In this document: positions 10,641-24,160 of the stretch, piece after piece
Layout of the letters: every line of letters begins with the position of its first letter
Position numbering within the stretch: position 1 is the first letter of the stretch
Source of the DNA: Brachypodium distachyon
Taxonomy: Eukaryota > Streptophyta > Magnoliopsida > Poales > Poaceae
Reading direction: 5' to 3'
DNA: 64,000 bases
Assembly (NCBI RefSeq): GCF_000005505.3
Contig: NC_016133.3
Location: 4,650,001 to 4,714,000, forward strand
Made by a program: the position numbers and the translations under genes
The notes under the pieces: model-generated
Databases searched by the model: none
What the model saw: only the letters and a program-made list of their open reading frames with translations
Told to the model about the DNA's origin: nothing

Positions 10641-11796
10641 TTTTTGGGTTTCTGGAACCGAGCATTTGGGTTTCCCCTTCATGTGTGCTCTTAGCACACT
10701 TTGAAAGTGCACGCATGCAAATCACAGCTGCTGCATCATAAAACAGCCCGTGATGATTGAAGGTACCCACTGGCCGGCTATCGTGCAAGGAAGCAACAGC
10801 ATGCAGCACGGAGCTTTGCTCCTTTGGTTGCACGGAGCCGTACGCGCTAGCTCACTATCGCGCGTACGTCGCGCTGTAGTGCAGCCCTAATTAGACAAGA
10901 ACTTTGCCGGCATTTAGCAGGAAACCACGGTCCGCGGTAAGCCGGCCACAGCAAGGAGACCAGTGCTTATTTGGCTTTTAAGGCTACAAGCCAACGAGCT
11001 AAACAAACACCTCGCTTGCACTAGCTAGACAAAAGAGACTCCAGCCGAAATTGCACAAGCATATATTTCGGTGCTTCTCTTTCCGACCGGAGCTTGTACA
11101 AATTCCCACGTCCAATACCCTTCTCACGCCCACGACGCCCAGCGCCCCGTGCTCCTCTGCTCCCCTTCCCGGTGCGCCAGATTCCGAAGAGATGGCGCGG
11201 CGGCAGCCAGTCCAGCGAGAGGTGGCAGGCCGCGACTCCTCCTCTTCCCCAGCCACGGCCCTCCCTTCCTCTTCCTCTTCCTCCTCGGTTCGCTCTGACG
11301 GACGGACCCAGACCCAGTGCCGCCGGGACCAAGATCCAATTCCCGAAGAGATGACGCGGCCTGCCACCCAAAACCCTCAAAGTGATTACAAATTACCAGA
11401 ACTATGGAAATAGATGCGCTTCTTAATGTGTTGTCTTTTTCTCTCGTTTTGTTTTCTTGAAAACACAACGATTGGTTGCCGCGATTCAATTAGAAGAAAG
11501 AATTGACCCGTTTATAAGAAAAACTAGGCCTAAAAAATAGAAAAGCCGTACAAAAACCTTGACGAACACAAACTACCTGACAAAGCTAGGTGCAGGGCAA
11601 AACCTGACAAAGCTAGGTACAGGACAAAACCGACGCACCAACCACACCTGCAAAAGCAAAACCTCCTCCCACCCCAACAATGCCGAACAAGGAGCAAATC
11701 CTTGTCCATAGGTAGGTAGAACTAAGCTTTTTCATGACCGGAGCAAAAAAGATGCCGCCAGAATGGAATACTCCATTATGACAAGGATGGTGTTAG
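10641..11796. other. Spacer with short duplications, no supportable gene
   Basis: Frames near 11050-11410 are open on both strands, but they are low-complexity Ser/Glu-rich shadows with no family resemblance. A short motif, CCGAAGAGATG(G/A)CGCGGC, occurs twice (about 11187 and 11344). A 27-bp unit (TGACAAAGCTAGGT...) is tandemly duplicated at about 11578-11631. Confidence 0.4.
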
Positions 11797-12096
11797 GCCC
11801 TATTTGGTACTAGAGTTTTTGGAGTGTTTTCTAGGGTATAAACCACTCCAAATTAGAAAACACTACAAACATCAAATGGTTGTTTGGTAGGAAAGGTTTG
11901 GAAAGGATTATCCTAGTTTCCCAACAAAACACTCCATTTTTTAATCAAATTAAATCACTTCTCAAACTAGCGTTTTTAGAAAGGACACTATTGTTTTGGT
12001 ATTTTAGGGTTTTGGGTGGTGTTTTGGGTTTTTGAGTGTTTTGGCCGAACACCCAAAACCCTCGAGACAAAAAAATACACTACACCAAACAAGGCC
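11797..12096. repeat. MITE with GGCC-TGTTTGGT terminal inverted repeats
   Basis: The 300-bp element starts GGCCCTATTTGGTACTAGAG and ends with the complement of GGCCTTGTTTGGTGTAGTG. Inside are further inverted GTTTTGGGT / ACCCAAAAC segments. Flanks are TTA on the left and ATA on the right, so a 3-bp duplication is only approximate. The ends resemble those of the larger element at 46823-47632. Confidence 0.6.
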
Positions 12097-12873
12097 ATAT
12101 GGTGAGACTATGCATCATGAGGTGACCGGAATGGGCGTGAGTACATTGTCCTGCTACAGACAAGTCAGTACTATACAACTCCAGTCTTAGTCATGTTACG
12201 AACAACAGAAAAAAGAAACACCACCATTGCCATACACCTACATTAAACATCCGCTGGTTTGCAATCCATCGACATTGTGTGTGGCCAGGAATTCCGAAAC
12301 GGTGTCACAGTAGCACAAACAGCATGACAACGTACCATTATCGATCTAACGGTAGGATGCATTCCGGGTCAGATTCCCCACGGATCAAGGGGGTTCACTC
12401 AGGTTGTTCGCCTACTCCCTCCAGTTATGCTGCTACCTTCATTCATCATCGTCAGACAAGCATACCAGATCAGTGCCAGCCGTTGCGCCCGGGGGCTCAC
12501 TGCTCAAGCCAAGGTTTTTGTTAAGCCATTTATCCAAAGATACTGAATCAGAATCAGACTGCCGCGTGCCTGAAACAGAAGGCCCTACACACCCACTTGG
12601 CAGCACATTCGATGCGACTGAGGACACGATGCTGGACGATGTATTGAAACCTGGTGGTGGTGTTAGTTGCGCAGATGCACATGAAATTGAAGATAATGGC
12701 GGTAGCAGGCGAGTTGGATTTGAACTTGACGACTGAGGTGGTGGTCCCTGGTGGGTTTGATGTGGACTCGATGGTCTCACGGCTGCTGGTGTAATCGGGT
12801 GTGAACTTGAGAGCGAACTTGACAGTGATGGGTTGCCTTGGGAAAGTGCATGTGAAGGTGATTGTCTTACTGG

Positions 12874-12899
12874 AGTCGCAGGAGTCAGTCGCAGGAGTC
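12874..12899. repeat. 13-bp tandem duplication in MOM1 last exon
   Basis: AGTCGCAGGAGTC is repeated exactly twice (12874-12886 and 12887-12899). Before it the MOM1 frame reads SARTQSTPAT. After it, the conserved PVRQSP...DLVCLSDDDE tail continues only if one unit is removed, so the duplication shifts the frame by +1. Confidence 0.85.
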
Positions 12900-15800
12900 G
12901 ACTGTGTCCTTGCAGATGCGCCCTCCAGCCTAGTTGGAAGCTGCTGCTGATGCGCCCCTGGAGGCAACCTGCGCTAAAGATGAGGAGCAGGTGCTCGTGC
13001 TAGTTCACCCTGGACTCCATAGCTTCCACGCAACGCAGCTGGTGTTTGACTAAAAGGAGCTGATGCAGATCTGACAAGGTTGGCTGGTATGGACGGACCC
13101 GGTCGGACTGTGTGTGAAGATGGCGATGATGTACGAGACACCTGTAATAATGAGGATGGTCGATCGACCTGTAATGGTGATCGACCAGGTGACGATGACA
13201 CAATTGGTGGTGCAGTCAATGTCACCCCAGGCCTTGTCAGAATTTGCTGAGAAGCCTGAGGTGCCTGGCCAATTGGAGGGCTATGGGCTCTAGCTGCAGA
13301 ACAAAGAAAGAAATGAGCATTAGCTATAGAGTATAGACAATAGAAATTTAGTCGACTTAACTAACAACTACAAGCTTTTTTTTCAGTACAAGCCTATCGA
13401 AAAACTGCAACAACTGGGCATTTCGGATAGACTAGCTGAAAATGAAAAATCATATAGATAAATACCTTGTGCTCCAGAAGAAGATATGAATTTGGCCCGA
13501 AAATCGTCAGCTAGTGACTGGTTGAGGAGAACTTTCTCACATAAATCATCAAGAGTCTTCTTTTGCTGAAGATGAGTGGAATCTTCTTCTTGAAGTAACA
13601 AATCATACTTTTGTTGTACCTTCTCCATTTCTTGGTTACACTCCGTCTGAAGTTGTGATTGCTGCCAATAGTTTGAAAAAATGAAAACATGATGAACCCC
13701 CAACTAACATAAGCAATTCACAATCAAGATGTGTTGAGCAAGAAGTTTCAAACCTTCAGTTCGTGGGTTTTGTTAAGTGAGTCAATGTATAACCGCAACC
13801 TGTGCACCTCATTTTTCAGTGGTTCGTCGCCAACTGGTGGATGACTAAACATCATCGATGCCACCGGAAAGAGTTGTGCCGACTGCACAGAACCAGGTGC
13901 AACCTCTGGTCGATGACTGGGTTCACTCAGATCAGGGCGTGTTCTTTCAAGCAGAATATTGGACACCTCAGTCGATGGCTGCATTCCAGTTGGCATGCAC
14001 GGAGCTGATGCTACATGAGATAGGCCTGCTTGTTCGGCTTCTCTTCGTGGAAGTTGTGCTGGTGTCATACTTGGTTGGGCAGATTGAATTATCAGATTTG
14101 CCTGAGTTTCAATTTCCCTAGATGATGATGGTTGTGTTTCAGATTGCAAAGTCTCAGCTGATGCTGAACCACACAGACCTGCTTGTTCTGCCTCTTCTTG
14201 CAGAGGTTGTGCTAGCGCTACACTTGATTGGTCTGACTGCATTGCAATTGCATCAACTTCCTTAGACATTTGCAAGGAAGCCTGTCCGGGTACAGGGGCC
14301 ATAGTTTGTGGTGGTTCAATGTGAGGGGTATCTGCAAGAGTGCTGTCTCCATTGCTGGTGTTGACTTCCATTCCAGCACCTCCTATTTGTTGATTCGTAC
14401 CTCCAAGTAATGGCTGCAAACCCACACCACTCTCTCCCTCAACATGTTCAGTCCCTCTATGCTCACCACCTGAAGATGCCTGAGATATGTTACAGGTACA
14501 TATGATTAGTTGTTCTAGAACCAAATAAAAAGTGGCCAAAAGGAATATTTGTGTAATGGTATGTAATGGACAGCACAGGACTCCAATGAAGTACGGAATA
14601 ATAAATTACCATCAGTTGAAACATGAACACTATTGTCTTAGAACTGACCCTAATTTAAAGATGGGTAAGATGCAGCAACTGGGTTATCCACTATCTCAAT
14701 TGAAGCAAATGGGTAAAGCGACACTCAAATGAGTGTTTCCGTGTGAAAGGAACCGTACCACAAACAGTTCTACCTTTGCTGCCCAGTACGTTGTACACTA
14801 GTGAGCAAGTAACCATACATCCATTGCTATGTGGAAAGAGGTAAGAGTAAAAGGAGGAATCCTAGATAAGCCTAATAAACATCTCTTTCTCCTTTTGCTA
14901 TATCATAAAGAATAAGAACTTGAATGAGTAATCTACCAATCATTAAAAAAAAGCACAACTCCTGAAAATTGATTTGAAGCTTCAATGCATTATAGTCCTA
15001 CAAATGAACATTTGCTGCGAAATATGTTGACAATTCCCTGCTAAAAAGTTAGTTACAGGACAGGTCCTGCATGGATAAGCTTATAAGACTGACACAAGCT
15101 CCAAAGAAATAAAATTTAACACATTGTGTATCGGAATAAGAAAACCGAAGAAGCAAGCAAAGAGCATTTTGCAGGTATGTGAAAGAATAATCCATGCTAT
15201 ACCTGATTAATGGAATTGTGAAATACAGAACTAGAACTGAATTGGTGTTGAACAGTCAAAGAAGCCCCTCCTTGTGAGTCAATGACATCAGAATTACTCT
15301 GGATCCTGTTCTCCGTCAGACCAGAACCTTCTGATGCTGGCCTTCCTTCAGTGTGGATAAGAACTTCAGCAGACCCATTTCTCGCTACTTCTGCATTGGT
15401 AACTTCAGATGGAATCACACTTCGAACCAACGTAATTTCCATTGCTGAGATATCATCCAAAGACTGCGAACAGTTTGCCAAAGTAAATGTATCAACACAG
15501 CAACTAAAGTGGCTGAATTCCTCCATAGAAAAGCCTGAATCTGGTAAAGGAATGTGTTGATCAAAAGTACCACCTAATTGGCCAAATTTTGCTTCCTGGA
15601 GGAAATTTTCCTTCAACTGTAACTCCTTGGTCCACACACTAGATTGCAGCAAGTAAAGCTTCTCATGCTGGTATCTGATGTGCTCCAGATACGCATATAG
15701 CAGCATAGTGAACCATTCAATAATTAGCTTTATTTGACAATCCCTGCCTGGATCAGCGTGACTCTTGCGAAGGTGTTCAACAACTATTTTACATGCTTCT

Positions 15801-18800
15801 CTCAGTTTAATCACTCTGTTATGCCTGTGCATGTCTAACATTGCTACCTCGTTTGCTTGTGTTTCACGGATATTCTTTTCTCTTAAGGTAAAAACCATAT
15901 TAACTAAATGAATTCTTTTCTCCGTGATTCTGCCAAGAAGTACATCCTTGGATAGATGTTGATTTTTATGAGCCTCTGGAACAAATAGCATTTCCTTCTC
16001 TCCTGGTACGATCGCTTCTATCAATAAATCATGTGTATCCTCCTGATGTGATCCATTTTCTAAATTACCCTCGACAGTTGCCACCGTTGGTTCGTCATAT
16101 CCCGATTTAGGTGAGATCTCCTCCTGGTATGGTGGTATGTTCATTACTGAAGTCGATTGATTGTGCTTGCTTGTTCCACCTGCTCTATGTGAGAACTTCT
16201 TCTTTAGGATTCTTAGCTTGTCATAAACATAGGAAGCGAGATCTTCACTGCACTCATAGTTCAAATGCTTTGCAGCTAAGACCAATGATTCTCGACGATT
16301 AACCTTGTGCTTCAAGAGAGAAGCAGCACGCCAGCACTGAAGTAAAGAATGAAAGAAGGGAACATTCATGAGAAAGAACATAAAATTTAACATGGCACAT
16401 GTAGAAAAAAACTTATAGAAAGGTTCTTTACTGACCAGCGCAATGTTGAATGCATGCAGTATGCCCTTTGGCTCCTGAGTGACTTGGTGATTCTTCAAAA
16501 TATACTCAAGAAATTCCTCACATAAGCATTTAACACTCTCCTACAAAATGCATTATTATCCAAGAATCTAATCAGGTCAAATAGATAAATGATCATCCGT
16601 CTTCATGAAATTTAACACATGCAATGATATTGTAGTGTAAAACAATGCTTTTGAATAACTTATGTCTGTTTAATTGCTAAACATAATGTATTGCCATTAA
16701 AATGATGCATTTGCTGATCAGTTCCAAACAACTGAACAATTTACTTTTCTGAGGATGCATTTGGTTGTAGCAGTTTCAATGCTACCAAATTAGATCAGTA
16801 CTTTTCACCAAAAGAAGTAAGGAAGTAGATACTTTTTTTTGACAAAGAAGTAGTATATACTTGACACTTCCAAAAGGTAGAGTAGAACTTTTTTTTGCCT
16901 TCCGAGGTTTCTAAAAGGTAGAATCTAATACAGTAAACCGAAACTGCAGTTCAATGCTGCCAAATAAAACCTCGTGTGAAAATAAAACTCTCAACTAACG
17001 ATATCGATCAGGTGGGCATTGCCAGCAGCCCAGCAGCAACACTGCAGATGCCAACCAGGGTCATAACAAGGTACTAAGTATACTTTCCCTAAAAAAAAAA
17101 AGGTACTAAGTATACTTGAACAAAATTATCTAGTAGCAACCACTAAAGATTAATGGACTGGAGATGAAACAGCAAGCTAATAATTTTTTTATCCAGTAGA
17201 AACTACTAAAGATTAATGAACTAGAGATGATACGGCAAGAAAAAGCAAGCGTTTCAGTTATAAAGAGTTGTGCAATAGTGTTCCTCTAAAATTTTTTTGT
17301 AAAGAATTATAACTGCGAGATATCCATGACTCCATAGAAATTAAAAGAGTGCTTCAGTTATACAGAGCAAAAGTTATCATGATCCTACTTGGTAAAGAAC
17401 TCTCATGAGAACTACTTTATCAAAATTAGTGAATTAAGAAGAATAACATCAATAGAGCAATGAAGCCATTATGTTTAGCAATACCGGTAGTTCCAACAAT
17501 TTATGTAACTTTGAGAGCTCTGGCCTCAATTGGACATGGAGACCTTTTTGTGTGCCATGTTGGTTTTCCACCCCTACAAAATGCACTGCATTAGAACAAT
17601 GCATATTCACATTAAAAGAAGAACTGTTAATTAAGTGATACCTAGTTCCTGCCATGTGTCACCAACTGATATTTGCTGAGAACTAGATGCCATATAGTTT
17701 TCAGGCAACATTGATCTTGTCTTTGCCAGCTAGAACATTTGGAGATGGATCCACGATTTCAGCAATTTTTCTACGCTTTGTACTTGCTTCATCAGTTTCA
17801 TTGGCAGGAACTTTCCCTTGTTCTTCCATGTTTTGTATCTTCCTACGGCATCTATGCGCTGGCTCAGTTATATATTGCCAACGAGGAAACTTCCCATTTA
17901 GCAAATTAAACCAGAAGGTCCAGAACTTTGGCAGATCACCATCCAGTGCAGAGATTCCCTCCCTCTCACCTGATAGAACAATATCTCTAGAATAAAAGGT
18001 TCCACTGAGATCAGCTTGTGATATGGCTGCATTGCTCACCTTAGTGCTGGTATCAACTTTAGTGGATAATTTTGTTAAGGACTCCAAAAGCACATCATCC
18101 ATGAACAGTTTCTCAGCATCAGAATCTTTACTAGAGTAGGTATTGTTTTTGAGCTCCTCGAGTCTAGTGAAGAGAAATGATGCACCCCAACTAAGCAGAG
18201 AATGGCTCAAGATGGGTGTTATATTCTGGATGTTGCTATCAAGAACATGATCATGCTTTGCAAGTATAAGAGCCTTTTCCTCCACCGTACAAGATGAATA
18301 CAGACGAAAAATGGGCACACGTTCAGACTGTGACTCTATGCTGATCCTCTGGAGGATTCTCAAGTCATTTGCTGGATTCCAATCACTACAATAGATGATG
18401 ATGGCATCCACTGATGATAATTTAATGCTTGAGAGACAGGCACGACTATCGATCAAGAAAATAAAACGCCCCTTAGTCTTGTCATTGAACATACTCATTG
18501 CAATATGTTTCTTCTGCGCAGGCAAATTACGCTCTACACGTTCATATGACTCAAAACCGAATCTTTGACGGACAAAATCGTCCAAAATATCACCCATTGG
18601 GTTGCCAGCACCAGCACCGGGCTGAACCTGAAAAAAGTAACATCGTTTTGCACTGATCATCCATTTAATTCTAACAATAACAAATCAGAGAATATCTAAA
18701 CAATAAACTAAATAAGGGATATAGACATCCACAATTCAAAATTGTGAACATGGGACAACCATGTTGGAAAAGTGACACTTCTGCATTTCAGAAAAGGATA

Positions 18801-20789
18801 AAACGTTGGACTACACAACATTAGTAGTAGTCATTTTCCTTTTTTTACAGTGTGCATGCAATCAAAATTTTGCATCTGCACAAGTTCTTTGTTCTAACAT
18901 GTTGTATATCTATGATTCTTTTTAATGAAGTGCAGAAGTGCAAGTTTTCAAAATGCAAGTGCAACCATGTCCACAATATCTATACATTCAGATGGACATG
19001 TACTTGGAAAGGAACACATGGTGAAGCAAGCATATTTCATTTTCATTGTAGAACACTACATAAAATTCTAGTGTGCAACTGTTAAAGGGAAATATCACCT
19101 AATAAATCTTTATGGACGTGCACCTCTTGATATTGAAAATGAGGCAAGTTAAGATACCCAAATGTTATTACTAACAATTTGACATAATGTGCACACTAAA
19201 GAGCAAACGCAGATAGAAACCTTTCCTCATTTGAGCAGTTGATCATGCTTGTGCATAACATTTGGCAAATTGGGAAATGAAGGAGATCATCAATGCATGC
19301 TTGAGGAAGCAAAAAATATGAATGATTGCCAACTCTTTGGATGGAAAAAATTACCCTTAACAGGAATCAACATGCATGAATTCTGCCAAAATTCAAATAG
19401 CGGAAGGAAGAAATCTTATTTGAAGCATAGTAGCATGAATAACTCACATGGGAAAGAATAACAACTCTCATCCCTTTTCCCCTGATCTCTTGCAGCATTT
19501 TGTCAAGAAGCAGTAGCTTGCCACTTGCATGAACTCCAATATCTAGGATATCAGTTGCTGGGCGGTCCTTGGTAAGAGAGGCTTGCAGCATCTGATCTGC
19601 TAGATAAGGGTGGTCACAGCACTGTTGCATGATAAGATCAGTAAGACAGTCAGTAGCTGTGCACAATGAGTACCATTGCAGAATCCATCTAACTGCCTAC
19701 TGCAGAAAAAAAGTATGCATACTCAGTAATTTAAGAGCAAACCTTCCGGAGGGACAAAAGCATGTCACGAAGAGCGCCAACACTATCAGTTTTCGAATGT
19801 GATCGGAGTGCTGAGGAGTTTGAATGTAAGGTATAACAGTAGATTTCTAGCTGCACTCGAGAGCCGAGCAGGGACCCAATACTCCAAAAATTTCGAAGAG
19901 TCTGCTTTCCGCTCAAATGCAACGTGAAGCGCGAGTTTTGATTTCAGCATCGCTATGGTGCCAGGTGTGTCAATAGAATTAACATTTGAAATGCTAGACA
20001 TATCATTTCCTTCAGAGTTGACAAAAGATAGCAAGTTGATGTAATCAACAATATTTTCCTGCAAAAAAACATGAGTTAACATGGCCTCTGTACCAATGAA
20101 ATTTTATAGGGTAAAATTAGCGACAGCACCTTAAGTGGGGAACTCAACAGAACCATCCTAAAATCGGCGAGGAGATGCTTAAGTTGTTCAAGGCATTTTG
20201 AAACTCTTGAGATTTGACAATCATCAACTATAACCGCCTCCCAAACAATGCATTTCATGGTTTCGATGTCCTGTTTAAAAGTGGAACAAACAAAGAAAAG
20301 TAAAAGATCTATCTATATATTTGATAGCTAAATTCCAGGATTGCATAATGTTGAACAAATAAGAAACAGGAGGCATCTTTTGCATGCCATTAAATTGTAA
20401 GTTACAGAGCTGAGACTAACAGAATACTATTACCTCCAGGATAGCATCAGGGTGGGCCAAGAGAACTTGCAACATCATAGAACCATTATCATAAAACTCC
20501 AAATCACGAATTGTTTTACGCACGTCTTTCTCCCCATTGTACACAACTACATTGATGTATGGTGCCAAGAGATTGAACTTAGCCTCCCACAATGAGACAG
20601 AAGTAGAGACAATAAGAAGTGGGCAGCTGACATCAGGCAATATGGACATCGCGAAAAGAACGGTCTTAATTATACGCTCCTGTATAATAGATGAGTTTAA
20701 TAATTAAACCTTGAGGCAGAAAAGGAAAACAACAAAACTGAACTCTGGCAGCAGCTTCAACTCTGAACTCTGGCAAAAGCCCACTTAAC

Positions 20790-21175
20790 TCTAAAACCGT
20801 CCGAATTACGTCCTTAAACTATTAAAACAGTCTGCTTTTCACTCTAGGGTGCTTTCACAAGTGGTTTGGTGCATGGATCACACGTGTCCACCATGCACTG
20901 CCACTGCCATGTCATAAAATTACTTTTGTTATCTATTTCTACCAATTATTCTTCCATGTCTAGCACTTTTTATGGCAGTTTTTATCTGAAATAGTGAAGT
21001 TTGTTCTTGCAGTGTTTGTGTTCGATTATCCATGTCAGTGACGTGGACACAAGGCATCCATGTTACCCAACCAACTGGTAAAACTACCTGAGGGTGAAAA
21101 ATGGACTATTTTAATAGTTAGAGCCTACAATTCAAACCGTTTTGTATTTCAGGGTTGAATAGGCAAATCACCCCA
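20790..21175. repeat. MITE-like element with long imperfect inverted ends (MOM1 intron)
   Basis: Left end: CTAAAACCGTCCGAATTACG, then TTAAACTATTAAAACAGTC. The right end carries the inverted counterpart, GACTATTTTAATAGTTAGAG and CAATTCAAACCGTTTTG. The arms are about 60 bp with mismatches. No target duplication was identified. It lies in the intron between MOM1 exons 21498-21638 and 20434-20679. Confidence 0.5.
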
Positions 21176-21274
21176 CTGTAACTTCCAGTCTACCACAATA
21201 CTACATGAATAATAGTCTTACTGGTGAAATAAAAGATTTAGACATGCCTATGGCTATAAGCAACTACCGGTATA

Positions 21275-21357
21275 CTCCCTACCGTTCCTAAATACTTGTC
21301 ACTGTTCTAGTGCAAGTTTGCACTAGAACAGCGACAAGTATTTAGGAACGGAGGGTG
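21275..21357. repeat. Stowaway MITE, near-perfect hairpin (MOM1 intron)
   Basis: The 83-bp element runs from CTCCCTACCGTTCCTAAATA to TATTTAGGAACGGAGGGTG and is flanked by TA on both sides (21273-21274, 21358-21359). Almost the whole length folds back, with TTCTAGTGCAAGTTTGCACTAGAA at the centre of the hairpin. Confidence 0.85.
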
Positions 21358-24160
21358 TAGCATCCAGCAAGAAGAAATGAGTAGGAAAAATAAAATTGAA
21401 GCAAAATCCGATATCAGTGAGAACTTAAGGTTTTTTTCCAAGTGAGAATTTAAGTACAAGGAGGAAACAGAACATATTTTTCGGGGCTAGGTCATACCTG
21501 ATCATCCACTAAGATAGCGCCACGAGAATTGTGCCAGAACTCACAGAGCTGATTAAGCGAACTCAAGTGAACGTTATCTAAACCAGGAGGACACCCGTCT
21601 GGCAACCTCCGAAGTTTCTGAAATGGACTTTGCTTAGCCTGTAAGACAACAGATGGTATTACTGCCACTCGAAATTGTCACATTTTTAAGCTATACATGG
21701 TTTCATTTCAGAAAAAAAATTGAAAATGTCCTTATTAAGTTCATATAGAGTGAGAAAAGTTCTCTAAGCCTCACTGCCATGACAGGGATTAGGCCCTGCA
21801 GCGACTATGTAATTATGAGCCCATTTCGAAAAACAAAAAAGTGCCAGTAAATCAGAATGGTACTAGTGAACGTACAAGCATGAAAATTTGAATTGCAGCT
21901 ACGTTACCCTGATGCTCCACCGAGGTGCCATACAGGGTATCGCATTAGTTTTTTATACTCCTCGATACTGTATCCGTAAGCGTCAACGGCTTCTAATTTA
22001 TAAAATAATTAACTAAATTTTCAATATTCTAAGGATAGTGTCCAGTATTAAGTAACTTAGACCAAGTAAAAACCCAATCCTAATACAATACTACTAAACC
22101 CTAGAACTCATCTGTCTTGAACTGTTGTCGTCGCCTGTTCTCGCGCTTCCATTTGCTGCTGCCCCTCACCCTCCCCCCTGCCTCTTCATTCTAAATGTCT
22201 CTGCTGCTAGTATAAGCTGTAATTTAGTCATTTATTGTGGCATGTAAAGTACCCTGTGATTTGGGTATTTGCATTTAGGTTTACAGCATGGTAACTAGGA
22301 GGCTAGAAGCTCTCTGCATTCCTTTCTATGCTTGGATGGTGCCAAACTCTACCGTTCTAATTCCTCTAGTCACGGTCAAAGATATTTTTTTGGATGGATG
22401 CCCATTTTTTGGCATGACAATGCCTCTTTGCCCACTCTAGTTCATTTTGCTTGCCAACATTGCAAGTCATGGGCAAGCACAACCTTGACTTAAATTATGC
22501 TAGCCAAATACTTCGTGGGGCAAGGTTGGTTTCAAAACAAACCTACACTAAGTACACATAAACTCATTGTATCCAACAGTCCATGTAGTGTAGTTTTTGA
22601 CAACATTGTACCTCTATAATTATGTATCCATATCAACACACATGTATGCCTCATCAAGGTAACTTAAAGTGCAAGTAGACAACAAAATTGCAGAAACTCA
22701 GGCTGATACTGGGTGTGATGTATGGAGTCGCAAAATGTAAAGGTTGTAAAGAACTAACACAAAATGCATTCGGAATTAAACCTCATGTTTAATATGTGAA
22801 AGATAAATTGTACCTAGTGAAGGTGAAGTGACACCATAGAAAGAGAAAGATAAGTTGAACATGCAGACATCCTTGTACAGAAAATTAAATGGTGTGGATT
22901 TCAACAATGAATCAGAAAACTAGTTGTTAAAGCTTCTGAATTTCCATAATAGCTCGTCTTGACAAAATAAAATCAGGTGAACAAAGAAATATTAAGTTGT
23001 AAGGGTTAGATATTATAAGGTTCAGTATTTATGTAAAGTGGACTAGAATAAGCTATGTGCAATTGTGGATATATATAGATAGCAAATCAAAATATATAGG
23101 CTATGTACTGGTTGTCCAAACCGTTATGGCATGTCAGTCAAAATGTAAAATTATTCTCTAAACTCTAATGGATACCTTCTTTATCTTTGCAGTGTCAGAA
23201 GTTTTTCTTGCAGCTTCATGGCGGTTTTCATAGTTCCTCTTGAGCTCCTCAGCCTCTCCCGTACATAAAAATGATGAAGTATCAAGTTCCCATGTAGCAT
23301 GCTCATAGCCGAGATCCTTCCATTTGACTAACCATTCGACATTACAAAATGCCAATTTATCGCCAGTTGAATGAAAAAATTCTTCAGCTTCTTTTGGAGG
23401 CATAAGTGATCTTTTCATCAATAAGCGGTGTGGTTCAGCCCATTCCTGCCTCCACATTATTGTCTAAGAAATAACATTAAAAAAGGAACACATCAGTCAT
23501 CAGCAGACGCGATTTTGCTCTTCTGCAGAGTGCACAGCTAGCAGCTTCCTCTTACAAACACAAATAAATAAATATATCAAATAGTAACAACCTTTTCTTT
23601 TTTATTTTTCTTACTAAATTTGGAGACAAGATCATGACCTATATCACTTTCTGGAGTCCAACGATTATGTACATGAGCTAGATTCTTGTACTTCACAAAA
23701 TATTGCTTGCAGTTCTGCACTCCTATAGTGGAAAAGCAATGGTGTTAACAGATGGATGGAGAAGATTCAAGATGAGTTGATATGTGTTTGTTAAGCATAC
23801 CCTCCTTGACATCCCACAAAGATTCAACTCCCCCACTGGCTGTATACACACCAGACAGGAGTCTTTCTTTAGAGCATATACTGCACAACCAGATACCAAG
23901 AGAGAAACATTCCAAGGGAAAACCCAGACAAGAAATATGGAACTTTCTTTTGCAGCCATTTCCATCACAAGACCTGTTACCAAATTGTAAATAATAATGA
24001 AATACAGCTTTACATATTGAGAATAACTGAATTGGGTCATTAATTGTCAGGGTGACTAACTGAATTAGCACAAAAGCTGCCAAAAGAAAATGTTTCATTT
24101 CAAATTTGCATGATCATGTTCCTTTTTGATGCTAGGGCCACTATTTACATTATTTTGTTA

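Noticed and set aside
11021..11489. Several ~120-codon frames on both strands
   Set aside because: Low-complexity Glu/Ser-rich translations from a CTTCCTC-type repeat; no family resemblance.
17449..17655. Separate small gene from the 68-codon minus-strand frame
   Set aside because: It contains the MOM1 exon 17485-17573 extended into flanking introns.
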